NCBI RefSeq assembly: GCF_000757885.1
Contig: NZ_JQCR01000003.1
Span: 1,984,001 to 2,048,000 of the forward strand
Length of the DNA stretch: 64,000 nt
Source: Paenibacillus wynnii
GTDB taxonomy: Bacteria; Bacillota; Bacilli; Paenibacillales; Paenibacillaceae
Direction of reading: 5' to 3'
Position numbers and translations under genes: made by a program. The notes beneath the pieces were generated by a model, which searched no databases, was not told the DNA's origin, and saw nothing but the letters and a program-made list of their open reading frames with translations. Of this stretch, positions 1-8,556 are shown one piece after another (within the stretch, counting starts at the first letter, position 1; every line of letters starts with the position of its first letter).

Positions 1-608
1 ATGACGATCGTTGCTCCTTTTAAAGAATTAAGCCTGGAGAAGCATTTCATCACCGTACTCGAGGACTTGGAATCGAGATTGCCTGTAGGCTCGTCCGCAA
101 ATATAACATCTGGATCATTGATAATAGCTCTGCATATGGCGGCTCGCTGCTGCTGTCCCCCTGATACGTTATAGGGATATTTGTTCTTTACCTCATCTAA
201 ATCGAACAGGGACAACGTCTCGTCCGTTTTGGCATTGATCACTTTTACCTCTTGTTCGTCCAGAACCATGGGCAGCATTACATTTTCTCGTAAGGTCAGA
301 CTATTCAGCAGGTTGTAATCCTGAAAGACAAATCCCATCCGCTGCCGACGAAAAAGTGCTAGCTCATCCTTGGACATCTCCTCTATACAGCTCTCCGAGA
401 TACGAACGGTTCCGCTGTAATCCGCATCAATCCCGCTAAGGATGTTCAGAAGCGTAGTCTTCCCGCTGCCTGAAGGCCCCATAATGGCAATGAATTCACC
501 ACTGTCTACGCTCAGATCAATTCCGTTCAGTGCCTTGAATACATTCGATTTGTTACGGCCCTTGCCCTTGTATTCCTTAACAAGGCTTTCTACTTGCAGA
601 ATAGACAT
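1..608 (-). CDS. ABC transporter ATP-binding protein, 3' end outside window
   Basis: The first 202 codons of an ABC-transporter ATPase are visible; the gene runs off the left edge. In order: Walker A GPSGSGKT at about residues 44-51, Q-loop FVFQDYN, signature VSGGQQQR, Walker B VIFADEP followed by TGNLDS. The combination of SGGQQQR and ADEPTGNLD is typical of the MacB/LolD/BceA class, which in Firmicutes usually pairs with an FtsX-like permease for antimicrobial-peptide export or sensing. The start at 608 follows a weak GGGGTGA sequence. The permease would lie outside the window to the left, so the substrate cannot be stated. Confidence 0.9.
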   Translation of the reverse strand, partial: MSILQVESLVKEYKGKGRNKSNVFKALNGIDLSVDSGEFIAIMGPSGSGKTTLLNILSGIDADYSGTVRISESCIEEMSKDELALFRRQRMGFVFQDYNLLNSLTLRENVMLPMVLDEQEVKVINAKTDETLSLFDLDEVKNKYPYNVSGGQQQRAAICRAIINDPDVIFADEPTGNLDSKSSSTVMKCFSRLNSLKGATIV

Positions 609-766
609 TCGGAGTCACCCCATCTCCCTAAACTCATCCCAATACTATACAACTTTAGGTATTTTTGTTACGTTAACTTTTTCACATTAGGTAAGTTATT
701 GTAATTCCTAAAAAGCCCTTCTATAATCTCAGTAGGCTCATAATAGCGTTATAAGGAGATTAATCC

Positions 767-1702
767 ATGAAATTAAGACGGTATGGAACTACAGGGAGAT
801 TGGTTTCAGAGGTTGGATTTGGGGGCTTGCAGCTAGGTAACCAACAGGATTGGAAGGCCATGGCTGATCCTGAGGCTATAGCGCTCGTACATGAAGCTCT
901 GGACAGAGGAATTAACTTCTTCGATACTGCACCGAATTATGGACGTGGTAAAAGTGAGGAATTGCTCGGCAAGGCGTTGCTAGGTAGGCGCAGCGAGGTT
1001 GTCATTAATACCAAATTCGGTCATACAGCGGATGGCCGTACGGATTATTCTGCGGACACATTGAGAGCATCAGTAGAACAAAGCTTATCTCGCCTGCAAA
1101 CCGACTACTTGGATTCTATACTCATTCATAATCCACCTTTTGATGTTCTGGACGGAAAACACGGTCATTACAAGGTTCTTGAGGATTTAAAAAGCGAAGG
1201 AAAAATATTAGCCTACGGAGTTTCGGTAGATTCCACTCGTGACATGCTGGAGGTCATCAACAAAAGTTCCATCGGAGTTATGGAGGTGATGTTCAACATC
1301 TTTTATCAGGAGACTGCAGAGGCCTTTAAACTTGCGCAAGAGAATGATATTGCCCTAATTATCAAGGTTCCTCTAGACTCCGGCTGGCTTTCAGGGAAAT
1401 ACAACAGCAAAAGTACGTTTGAAGGTGTTAGAAGCCGCTGGTCCCCTGAAGTCATAAGCAAACGCTCCGACCTTGTTGAAAAGATACAGTTTATCACCGA
1501 CAAAGAAACCACGATGAGCATGGCTGCGTTGAGGTTTATCCTTTCCTACCCTGAAGTATCTACAGTTATCCCCGGGGTAAGAAACAGCGCCCAGTTAATC
1601 GAAAATATCTCTGCCGGCGCTAACGTTATGCCGAAGGATCAGGTCAAAAAGCTACAGGAGTTATGGGAGACGGATATCAAGTTTCAGAACCTCGGTTGGT
1701 AA
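767..1702 (+). CDS. Aldo/keto reductase
   Basis: A 311-residue NAD(P)H-dependent oxidoreductase of the aldo/keto reductase fold, predicted cytosolic. The catalytic tetrad is visible: Asp53 in DTAPNYG, Tyr58, Lys83 in NTKFG and His121 in LIHNP. The length fits the family. The start ATG has a good ribosome binding site (AAGGAG, eight bases upstream). It is a single gene, divergent from the ABC ATPase and convergent with the BASS transporter, with only four bases between the two stops and no obvious terminator. The physiological substrate is unknown; many bacterial members reduce aldehydes or sugar lactones. Confidence 0.9.
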   Translation: MKLRRYGTTGRLVSEVGFGGLQLGNQQDWKAMADPEAIALVHEALDRGINFFDTAPNYGRGKSEELLGKALLGRRSEVVINTKFGHTADGRTDYSADTLRASVEQSLSRLQTDYLDSILIHNPPFDVLDGKHGHYKVLEDLKSEGKILAYGVSVDSTRDMLEVINKSSIGVMEVMFNIFYQETAEAFKLAQENDIALIIKVPLDSGWLSGKYNSKSTFEGVRSRWSPEVISKRSDLVEKIQFITDKETTMSMAALRFILSYPEVSTVIPGVRNSAQLIENISAGANVMPKDQVKKLQELWETDIKFQNLGW

Positions 1703-1706
1703 CTAT

Positions 1707-2690
1707 TTAACTCACCTTTGATTGGCGGATATTTGCTTTTTCAGAAAAGTTAATAGGGTTCTTGCGATGTGCTAAAATATACCCCCATAAAGAAGCAGTA
1801 AGCTGTTGAAACAGCATCCCCAGCACAACGGGAACCGCTACAGGCGCTGGAAAATAAGAGACGGCCAAAACGGCTCCGGCACTGATGTTGCGCATGCCTC
1901 CGTTAAATGTCATCGCCACCACAATATCCTGATCCCATCGCAGCATCTTGGCGGTCAGGAAGCCTGTGGCATAACCCGAGAAAGCCAACAAGAGGATTAC
2001 GGCGCAAATGATAAGCAAACTGACGTCAAAGCTCCGCAGGTATGGAGCAACCACTGAACCGTTAATAGCCACAACTACTCCAAGTCCTAGCTTAGAAAAA
2101 GGACTCAACCGCGGTCCCCACTTCACTTTTATCTGCCCACGTGTCCACTCGTTAAGCAGCATCCCAAGAATAGAAGGTAAAACTACCATTACTAACAGAC
2201 TCTGCATAATAGCTCCCGCATCCATCTCAACCTGCGCTCCTACCAGCAAGGATAATGTAAAAGGTACGATTAGAGGCGATAACAGCGTGTCTACCAGGAT
2301 GATGGCCAGGGTCAACACTGTATTTCCTTTATAGATGGATACCCAAATAAAGCTGCTGATTCCGGTTGGTATGGCAACCGCAAGAACGAGCCCTGTTATT
2401 GTAAAAGCATCCCCCGCAAAGAAAACATGACCCAGAAGCAGTGCTAAAAAGGGTACCAGGACATGTAAAATTACCATTGTGAGTAATAAAGGAAGCGGTC
2501 TTCGGATCACCGTAAAAAAGTTCCTTACATTCGAGCTAATACTTCCCGAGAATGTGATAAAAGCAAAGATCCAGGTAGATAGATAAGCATAACCGGACAA
2601 GTGAGTGCCCAGAAGTACCCCAATAAGAACACTGGCTGGTGTGATAAGCGGCATTGCCTTTTCTAATCTTCGATTTAGCGTATTCAACAT
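1707..2690 (-). CDS. Bile acid:sodium symporter (BASS) family transporter
   Basis: About 327 residues with roughly nine or ten hydrophobic segments across the whole protein, and the family-typical GGMRNISAG segment near residue 268 in the crossover region. BASS-family proteins are sodium-coupled importers of organic anions. Bacterial members take up compounds such as pantoate, 2-keto acids or bile acids, so the substrate here cannot be assigned. I prefer the ATG at 2690, which has AAGGAAG ten bases upstream, over an in-frame TTG six bases earlier. It appears to be monocistronic. Confidence 0.85.
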   Translation of the reverse strand: MLNTLNRRLEKAMPLITPASVLIGVLLGTHLSGYAYLSTWIFAFITFSGSISSNVRNFFTVIRRPLPLLLTMVILHVLVPFLALLLGHVFFAGDAFTITGLVLAVAIPTGISSFIWVSIYKGNTVLTLAIILVDTLLSPLIVPFTLSLLVGAQVEMDAGAIMQSLLVMVVLPSILGMLLNEWTRGQIKVKWGPRLSPFSKLGLGVVVAINGSVVAPYLRSFDVSLLIICAVILLLAFSGYATGFLTAKMLRWDQDIVVAMTFNGGMRNISAGAVLAVSYFPAPVAVPVVLGMLFQQLTASLWGYILAHRKNPINFSEKANIRQSKVS

Positions 2691-2771
2691 TCGCAATCTA
2701 CTTCCTTCGGACTTGATTTTCCTATAATATCACAAAATGAGTCACTAACATTTAAACGTGATATACTCAAT

Positions 2772-2790
2772 GATATTGATAATCATTCTT
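2772..2790 (+). promoter_or_regulatory. Fur box
   Basis: GATATTGATAATCATTCTT matches 16 of 19 positions of the classical Fur consensus GATAATGATAATCATTATC. It lies 20 bases before the GTG start of the methyltransferase pseudogene and just downstream of a TATACT hexamer (2762-2767) that could be a -10. A bound repressor there would block transcription, so the downstream genes look iron-regulated. A Fur-family gene is also in this window (14491-14958). Confidence 0.7.
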
Positions 2791-2809
2791 GAAGAAGAGG
2801 TGGCATTTG

Positions 2810-3115
2810 TGAAACTGAAAGATAGAGATTATAAGAACATGCCAGGACACTGAAGAAGAATGGAAGCAATTACTCATTCAACATGGTTTTAAGATTATCT
2901 CTGTGCACACTGCACCTATGCATTTGCTTCATCTACGTCGTCTGATTGAGGATGAAGGATGGAAAGGGGTTCTAAAATTTACCGTAAATATTGCTATTAT
3001 TCGAGAAGCAAGACTGAGAGTCCTGAAGATGCGACAGCAATTTGTAAAACACGCAACTCATCTGCAAGGGATCAGTATCATAGCTGAATTATTACCTGAG
3101 GAGCAAACATCATGA
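2810..3115 (+). pseudogene. SAM-dependent methyltransferase, internal deletion
   Basis: From the GTG at 2810 (AGAGGTGG upstream) the reading starts with KLKDRDYKNMPGH and then hits a stop at 2852-2854. In another frame the sequence resumes at about 2840 with QDTEEEWKQLLIQHGF and continues to 3115 as what looks like the C-terminus of the same class I methyltransferase. The SAM-binding core (motif I and following, perhaps 150 residues or more) is missing. The two reading frames share the bases CCAGGACACTG, which could encode both the N-terminal PGHW and the C-terminal QDTE, so deletion across a short direct repeat is plausible. A strong Fur box precedes it. The family is recalled from the N-terminal motif, not searched. 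Confidence 0.65.
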
Positions 3116-3822
3116 AAACCTTCTATGAAATATTAACCCCATATTATGATGAAATATTTCCTGTAAATGACAAGCAGGTCAACTTTCTGTGCTCATACTT
3201 CCCCAACGGATCTACCCTGCTTGATGTAGGTGCAGGAACCGGCAACACAGCCATTGCTATGGCAAGGGCTGGCTATAAGCTAACTGCGGCGGAACCCGAA
3301 GATCGCATGACAGATAACATGAAGGAAAAAGCGAATCTTAACAAAATCCAAATAAACGTGATACCGAACAGCATGCAACAAATATCCCAGCTAAGAGAAA
3401 CCTTTGATGGTGTTTATTGTATCGGCAATACTCTCCCGCATTTGGATAACTTCCAACAAATATGCACATTTCTTCAAGCAGCCTATGACAAGCTGAATAA
3501 GCATGGAAAGCTGGTAATTCAGACTGTGAATTTTGAGAAAGTATTACTACATCAACATTATTCCTTCCCTCTGATACAAAAAGATACCTTCACATTTACC
3601 CGTCAGTATGAGCTTCTAGATAATAAAATAATGTTTACTGCTATTTTGAAAGATCAGTCAGATACCCATTCGAATACATTACCTCTTTACCCCATTACAA
3701 GAACTCAACTACAGAACGAGCTGGAGAATTGCGGATTTCATTCTATAGCTGTGTATGGAGATTATGGCAAGTCGCCTTATAACACAGAATCATCAGGTCT
3801 AGTAATTTCTGCTGTTAAATAA
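3112..3822 (+). CDS. Class I SAM-dependent methyltransferase
   Basis: A 236-residue Rossmann-fold methyltransferase. Motif I (LLDVGAGTGN, residues 36-45) binds the methionine moiety of SAM, the acidic residue ending strand 2 is in TAAEPED, and motif IV reads YCIGNTLPHL. Its ATG overlaps the TGA of the preceding pseudogene (ATGA at 3112-3115), so it was probably the second gene of an operon governed by the Fur box at 2772. With the first gene broken, expression may depend on translation of the remnant. The substrate is unknown; the fold includes small-molecule and protein methylases. It ends just before a strong bidirectional terminator. Confidence 0.8.
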   Translation: MKTFYEILTPYYDEIFPVNDKQVNFLCSYFPNGSTLLDVGAGTGNTAIAMARAGYKLTAAEPEDRMTDNMKEKANLNKIQINVIPNSMQQISQLRETFDGVYCIGNTLPHLDNFQQICTFLQAAYDKLNKHGKLVIQTVNFEKVLLHQHYSFPLIQKDTFTFTRQYELLDNKIMFTAILKDQSDTHSNTLPLYPITRTQLQNELENCGFHSIAVYGDYGKSPYNTESSGLVISAVK

Positions 3823-3842
3823 GAATATGATACGGACTATAT

Positions 3843-3900
3843 TAAAAAAGGGGGTGTTCCAGCAGCCATTTTTATGGCTCCGAAAGACACCCCCTCTTTC
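3843..3900. terminator. Bidirectional terminator, methyltransferase / sigF
   Basis: GGGGGTGT (3850-3857) pairs with ACACCCCC (3887-3894), with a second inner stem AGCCAT/ATGGCT. The outer stem is flanked by A-rich sequence on the left and CTCTTTC on the right, so it can end both the plus-strand methyltransferase and the minus-strand sigF operon. Confidence 0.8.
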
Positions 3901-3903
3901 CGT

Positions 3904-4659
3904 TCACTGCGCTATCTGCTCACGTATATTCGCTAGAATCTTCTTTTCCAACCGGGAGACCTGCACCTGTGAGATTCCCAGACGGCTGGCCACCTCCGAC
4001 TGTGTCTGATCACGGTAATACCGGAGGTAGACGATCAACCGTTCCCGTTCACTTAAAGCACCGATAGCTTCATTCAGAGCCAGCTTGTCGAACCAGCGCT
4101 CCTGTGATTCATCAGCGATTTGGTCGATCAGTGTAATCGGATCGCCATCGTTCTCGAACACCGTTTCGTGGATCGAAGTCGGCGGTTTGTTGGCTTCCTG
4201 AGCAAACACGATTTCTTCCGGTGTTACTCCCAGCGCTTCCGCAACTTCGTTGATCGTTGGCAAACGGTCCAGCGTTTTGGACATTTCATCCTTCATCTTA
4301 CGCACCTTGTTGGCCATTTCCTTCAGAGAACGACTCACCTTCAAGGTCCCGTCATCACGAAGAAAACGTTGGATTTCTCCGATGATCATAGGTACCGCAT
4401 AAGTGGAGAACTTGACCTCATAGCTGAGATCAAACTTATCAACGGACTTCAACAGCCCGATACAGCCAATCTGGAATAAATCATCAGGTTCATAGCCACG
4501 GTTCATAAACCGCTGAACTACCGACCATACCAGACGGATATTGCAGCTTACAAGCGTATCTCGGGCCAGACTATCTCCGGCCTGACTAAGTGCGATTAGA
4601 CGTTTAACCTCCGCATCGTCCAAATAGGTCGGCGGAGCTTTTTTTGTTTCTGCATCCAT
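3904..4659 (-). CDS. sigF: RNA polymerase sporulation sigma factor SigF
   Basis: Sigma-F (SpoIIAC), 251 residues, the first forespore-specific sigma factor. Region 2 is seen around YEPDDLFQIGCIGLLKSVDKFD-like sequence (residues 45-70), region 3 in the middle, and a region 4 helix-turn-helix TQSEVASRLGISQVQVSRLE near the C-terminus. It is the last gene of spoIIAA-spoIIAB-sigF, 11 bases after spoIIAB, the universal order in endospore formers. Activity is held off by SpoIIAB until septation. The start has GGTTGGAG upstream. The assignment rests on both sequence and operon context. Confidence 0.97.
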   Translation of the reverse strand: MDAETKKAPPTYLDDAEVKRLIALSQAGDSLARDTLVSCNIRLVWSVVQRFMNRGYEPDDLFQIGCIGLLKSVDKFDLSYEVKFSTYAVPMIIGEIQRFLRDDGTLKVSRSLKEMANKVRKMKDEMSKTLDRLPTINEVAEALGVTPEEIVFAQEANKPPTSIHETVFENDGDPITLIDQIADESQERWFDKLALNEAIGALSERERLIVYLRYYRDQTQSEVASRLGISQVQVSRLEKKILANIREQIAQ

Positions 4660-4670
4660 GGCTCCAACCC

Positions 4671-5126
4671 CTAATTGTATAAAGCTTTTTTCGAGACGAT
4701 GGTTTTCTTCATTGAAATGGAGGTGCCGTGACCCGGTTCACTAGTGACTTCAAACTCATCCATGAAATTCTCCATAATGGTAAAGCCCATACCTGACCGT
4801 TCCATTTCCGGCTTCGACGTGTATAACGGTTGCTGAGCAAGCTCTAAGTCTTCTATTCCCCGTCCCTGATCCTCAATGGTTAGATGCACAGTTTCATGCT
4901 CTATGGATGCAGAGATGGTGACAATTCCGTTCGGATCACTGTCGTACCCGTGGATGATACAATTGGTGACAGCCTCTGATACAACCGTCTTCAGATCATT
5001 CAGCTCTTCCATGGTCGGATCAAGCCGGGTAACGAAAGCTGCCACAACTACACGTGCGAACGATTCATTCTCCGACATCGCTGCGAACTGTACATTCATG
5101 AAGTTACTGGCTTGGCTCTTATTCAT
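4671..5126 (-). CDS. spoIIAB: Anti-sigma F factor SpoIIAB
   Basis: A 151-residue GHKL-fold protein kinase/anti-sigma factor. The N-box EAVTNCIIHGY (Asn55), G1 box DQGRGI and G2 box GMGFTIM are all present. It binds and inhibits SigF and phosphorylates SpoIIAA on serine, using ATP. Its ATG overlaps the spoIIAA stop by four bases (ATGA, 5123-5126), implying translational coupling. It is slightly longer than the about 146 residues of the B. subtilis protein. Confidence 0.97.
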   Translation of the reverse strand: MNKSQASNFMNVQFAAMSENESFARVVVAAFVTRLDPTMEELNDLKTVVSEAVTNCIIHGYDSDPNGIVTISASIEHETVHLTIEDQGRGIEDLELAQQPLYTSKPEMERSGMGFTIMENFMDEFEVTSEPGHGTSISMKKTIVSKKALYN

Positions 5127-5476
5127 AACGCAACCTCCAAATCCGAGAGTGCAGCACTCTCGTCGTCATATAGGGGCATAATCTTGAACAAGCCCGACAT
5201 CTCCAACAGCCGCCGCACGGGTGCAGTCGCATCGCATACTACCATCTTGCCGCCTTTACTGCGAATCAGCTTATATCTTCCGAGAATAACACCTAGTCCC
5301 GAGCTGTCCATAAACTGGAGATGCTTCAAGCTGAGAACCAGATGTTCTACCTGACCCCTCATAATCGCTTCATCCATATCCATACGTACATAATCAGCTG
5401 CGTGATGATCCAGTTCCCCTGATAACCGGACAATCAACACGCCCCGGTGATGTTCCATTTCCACATAGGAATTCAT
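5123..5476 (-). CDS. spoIIAA: Anti-sigma F factor antagonist SpoIIAA
   Basis: A 117-residue STAS-domain anti-anti-sigma factor, the same length as the B. subtilis protein. The phosphoacceptor Ser58 lies in FMDSSGLG (residues 55-61). Unphosphorylated SpoIIAA releases SigF from SpoIIAB in the forespore. I choose ATG 5476, ten bases after AGGAG, over an in-frame GTG nine bases upstream that would overlap the ribosome binding site. It is first in its operon; the candidate sigma-H promoter lies 41 bases or more upstream. Confidence 0.96.
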   Translation of the reverse strand: MNSYVEMEHHRGVLIVRLSGELDHHAADYVRMDMDEAIMRGQVEHLVLSLKHLQFMDSSGLGVILGRYKLIRSKGGKMVVCDATAPVRRLLEMSGLFKIMPLYDDESAALSDLEVAL

Positions 5477-5516
5477 GCTTGCCACTCTCCTCTTTGTTGT
5501 GCCTTCAAGGACAAGG

Positions 5517-5554
5517 TTTTCTACGTAGCAAATCAGGAATCCTGCCTCCCGACA
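5517..5554 (-). promoter_or_regulatory. Candidate sigma-H promoter and 0A-like box of spoIIA
   Basis: On the minus strand AGGATT (5538-5543) followed after 16 bases by GAAAA (5517-5521) resembles the sigma-H -35 and -10 elements, the latter poorly. TGTCGGG (5548-5554) just upstream matches 5 of 7 bases of the Spo0A box TGTCGAA. In B. subtilis this operon is driven by sigma-H with Spo0A~P, which is the main support. Confidence 0.4.
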
Positions 5555-5617
5555 AAACTAGAAGTAAACCCCCATGAAATTACAAAGGTTAAGCGGAGAA
5601 TCTACAAAATAACTGAA

Positions 5618-6823
5618 TTAATCTGCAGTGAATAACGATCCTGCCGTCCGCTTGAACAGCTTCCACCAACCTGCTTTGGCGACAGCTTCGCCTGCTTTCA
5701 AATCATATTCCTTCATTACAACTTTTCCTTGATAGACAACAAGTTTGCCGACAGTCTGTCCTTCTGCTACGGGCGCCTTTACACTTTCAGGTAAAATAAC
5801 CTCATGGCGTATTCCCTCCTGTGCCACACCTTTTTTCAAAAGTATGCTGTAGGTTTCCTTTGCTGTAAGGGGTATCTGAGCTTTGACACCCTTCTCAATA
5901 GCTAAGGTTCCCATCGTGTCTCCTACTTTATGAATGGTGTGCACCTTATACTGCGAGAACAGATAATCGAACATCCCTGATACTTCACTATTTCGGGTCT
6001 TGGTATTCGGTTCACCCAGTACCACGGCCACGGCACGCAGTCCGTCTCTCGCTGCAGTAGCAGACAAGCAGAATTTAGCCTCAGAAGTATAACCGGTCTT
6101 CAAACCATCGGCTCCGGTATAAAAGCGTACCAGCTTGTTAGTATTTACCAGCCAGAATGGTTTCTCGGAATCCTTGCGCAAATAATCCTGATAAGCACCG
6201 GTATATTTGATGATCCGCTCGTGCTTAAGCAATTCGCGACTCATTACCGCAATATCATGTGCAGAGGAATAGTGATTCTCAGCAGGAAGACCATTACAAT
6301 TGGCAAAATGGGTGTCCTTCAGACCTAGCTCCTCAACACGTTTGTTCATCATATCTACAAAGGAGGTTTCCGAGCCGGCAATTTTCTCAGCCATCGCCAC
6401 AGATGCATCATTACCGGAAGCCATCGCAATGCCTTTCAGCATCTCATCAACGCTCATCTCTTCACCCGGCTCCAGGAAGATCTGAGAACCGCCCATTGAA
6501 GCGGCATACTCACTCGTCCGTACCTTGTCGGTTAACTGCAAGCGCCCCTCATCCAGGGCCTCTACGGTAAGCAGCATCGTCATAATCTTAGTAATACTCG
6601 CCGGAGGCAGCTTATCATGGCTGTTCTTCTCATAAATAATGGTGCCAGTACCTGCATCAAGCAGAATTGCCGAACGCGCTCCAGGGGCCAAATCTACCGT
6701 AGCTGCTTTTTCAGTCGAACTCTTGCTCTTCTCTTCCGCAAAAGCCGCCGAAGCTTGGCTAAAGGGTCCGATAACAATACAAAGCACAAGCAACATTGTA
6801 ATTACATAACCTAGTTTTTTCAC
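5618..6823 (-). CDS. dacF: D-alanyl-D-alanine carboxypeptidase DacF
   Basis: A 401-residue secreted penicillin-binding protein (peptidase S11) with an N-terminal signal peptide or anchor ending near QASA. The catalytic motifs are in the expected order: SITK (Ser76, Lys79), SGN (136-138) and KTG (242-244). It trims stem peptides in spore or cell-wall peptidoglycan. I place the start at GTG 6823 because AGGAGGGG sits eight bases before it and inside any longer version. The gene directly precedes spoIIAA, as in B. subtilis, where the sigma-dependent dacF transcript can extend into spoIIA. Confidence 0.93.
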   Translation of the reverse strand: MKKLGYVITMLLVLCIVIGPFSQASAAFAEEKSKSSTEKAATVDLAPGARSAILLDAGTGTIIYEKNSHDKLPPASITKIMTMLLTVEALDEGRLQLTDKVRTSEYAASMGGSQIFLEPGEEMSVDEMLKGIAMASGNDASVAMAEKIAGSETSFVDMMNKRVEELGLKDTHFANCNGLPAENHYSSAHDIAVMSRELLKHERIIKYTGAYQDYLRKDSEKPFWLVNTNKLVRFYTGADGLKTGYTSEAKFCLSATAARDGLRAVAVVLGEPNTKTRNSEVSGMFDYLFSQYKVHTIHKVGDTMGTLAIEKGVKAQIPLTAKETYSILLKKGVAQEGIRHEVILPESVKAPVAEGQTVGKLVVYQGKVVMKEYDLKAGEAVAKAGWWKLFKRTAGSLFTAD

Positions 6824-6973
6824 AATGGTTCCCCTCCTGAACATTAACCTTCATTTCACAGTTACTGTGTTCCAGTTTCGTCATAAAGGGAGAAAATTAT
6901 TCCATTTCCCTGCAAATCATTTATGATAGATGTAAATAATTAATTATCGTTCAGAAATTGGAGGAGTTCAGTC

Positions 6974-7999
6974 ATGCTGCCGGGAGAAATAGAGAGTACA
7001 TTAACCCAAATTGCTATTGATAACAGATTTAACGGAGTGGTCAGTGCAACCTGCAACGAGCAGGAAATCGTTAAGGGGGCTTTTGGGTACGCAAATAGGG
7101 CCGACAATGTTCTAAATACCCCGGACACTAGATTCGGGATCGCCTCTGGCTGTAAATTGTTCACGGCAATTGCCACTTGTCAGCTCGTAGAACAAGGAAA
7201 GATGTCTTTCGATAGCAAGATAGCAGAGTGTCTAGCTGAAGTAGCCATCACCCATTTCAGCAGTGAAATTACGATTCATCATCTGCTGACACACACCTCA
7301 GGCATTCCGGATTATTTCGACGAAGATATCATGGAGGATTTTGAAGAGCTATGGATAACACAGCCTATGTATGGCCTACGCCGCCTTGAGCATTTTCTTC
7401 CACTGTTTCAAAACTCTAAGATGAAGTTCTCTCCAGGCGAGCGGTTCCATTATAATAATGCTGGATATATCCTTCTGGGCCTTATCATTGAGAAGTTTTC
7501 TGGAATGGAATTTTCAGACTATGTCGAGAAGTATGTGTTTCAGCCCTGTAAGATGGAACGCTCAGGCTACTTCTCCTTGGATCAACTGCCCTCCAATACA
7601 GCACAAGGCTATATTGAACATGATGATGGGTCTTGGCGCAGCAATATTTATTCTATCCCTGTAAAAGGGGGCTCCGATGGCGGTGCTTTCGTAACCGCTC
7701 CAGAGATGCTTTTATTCTGGGAGGGGCTATTCGCTTATAAACTTCTGAGCCCAGAGCTTACAGCTTTGCTGCTCACTCCCCACATTTATGTAAAGAAGGA
7801 AGAGTACTATGGGTATGGAGTCTGGATTAGCAAAAGGGAGCAAAAGATTTTAAAATTTCATGTGATGGGTTATGACCCCGGTGTCTCCTTTCACTCGGCG
7901 ATATATCCGGATTACGATGTAAAATTGGCGGTAACCTGTAATACGGGTAGAGGTGCCTATAAAATAATGAACGCTATTGAGGAAGGACTCATTAATTAG
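6974..7999 (+). CDS. Serine hydrolase, beta-lactamase-like (class C / AmpH type)
   Basis: A 341-residue protein of the beta-lactamase/transpeptidase-like superfamily. The nucleophile motif is SGCK (Ser58, Lys61), the second motif YNN (160-162), and HTSGIPDY at about 107-114 is typical of family S12. No signal peptide is evident, so it is probably cytosolic and acts on small esters or peptides rather than as a secreted lactamase. The ribosome binding site is GGAGGAG. It is inserted between dacF and the nucleoside phosphorylase block on the opposite strand and is followed 14 bases later by a small membrane protein. Confidence 0.85.
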   Translation: MLPGEIESTLTQIAIDNRFNGVVSATCNEQEIVKGAFGYANRADNVLNTPDTRFGIASGCKLFTAIATCQLVEQGKMSFDSKIAECLAEVAITHFSSEITIHHLLTHTSGIPDYFDEDIMEDFEELWITQPMYGLRRLEHFLPLFQNSKMKFSPGERFHYNNAGYILLGLIIEKFSGMEFSDYVEKYVFQPCKMERSGYFSLDQLPSNTAQGYIEHDDGSWRSNIYSIPVKGGSDGGAFVTAPEMLLFWEGLFAYKLLSPELTALLLTPHIYVKKEEYYGYGVWISKREQKILKFHVMGYDPGVSFHSAIYPDYDVKLAVTCNTGRGAYKIMNAIEEGLIN

Positions 8000-8012
8000 A
8001 GGGGGGGGGAGA

Positions 8013-8465
8013 ATGATGAAGTACCTGTTGAGTTCATTTTTCACTCTACTACTAATAGGATCTTTAATTACTGGCATAGCTAACGCAGATTGGGCTTTTA
8101 ATGTTGTTGTATACGATGGAAATAGCTATATCCCATCAGATATTCAGGTTGATTCTAAGCAAATTGGTGCAAAAATTGGGAAGGTAACTTATTATTCTGA
8201 CGTAGAAGGTACCTACTCCGGCAATTTCTCGAACACCTATCCTAAAGGCACCGAATATTACTCTATTAATAATGTGGATGTTATGGATGCTATTGCGGTT
8301 AAAGTAGATAATAATAAGTTCATATTGGCAAATTTCGAAGGTAGGTATGCAGTGAAACCGTACAGCTGGAGAGAGTTATCACCTTATATTCTTGTAATTG
8401 TAGTTCCCTTATTAGCATTCATTGCCTATTTCATAAATAAGAAAGCTTACCGTAGACACCCATAA
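8013..8465 (+). CDS. Small exported/membrane protein of unknown function
   Basis: A 150-residue protein I do not recognise. It has a signal peptide (LLSSFFTLLLIGSLITGIANA), an extracytoplasmic domain of about 95 residues and a C-terminal membrane segment (ILVIVVPLLAFIAYFI) with a basic tail KKAYRRH, so it should be anchored by its C-terminus. Start ATG 8013 is preceded by a run of nine G (8001-8009) that serves as the ribosome binding site; a second ATG follows directly. It is probably co-transcribed with the serine hydrolase, and ends at a clear terminator. Function unknown. Confidence 0.7.
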   Translation: MMKYLLSSFFTLLLIGSLITGIANADWAFNVVVYDGNSYIPSDIQVDSKQIGAKIGKVTYYSDVEGTYSGNFSNTYPKGTEYYSINNVDVMDAIAVKVDNNKFILANFEGRYAVKPYSWRELSPYILVIVVPLLAFIAYFINKKAYRRHP

Positions 8466-8467
8466 TC

Positions 8468-8517
8468 TAAAAAAACACCACCTTTAATCGAATGTATCGA
8501 TAGAACGGTGGTGTTTT
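8468..8517. terminator. Bidirectional terminator
   Basis: AAACACCACC (8473-8482) pairs with GGTGGTGTTT (8507-8516), with A-run on the left and T-run on the right. It separates the plus-strand small membrane protein from the convergent minus-strand nucleoside phosphorylase operon. Confidence 0.85.
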
Positions 8518-8556
8518 GCGTAGCTGTTATAGTTAAACTTATGTGTCCAGCCTAAC

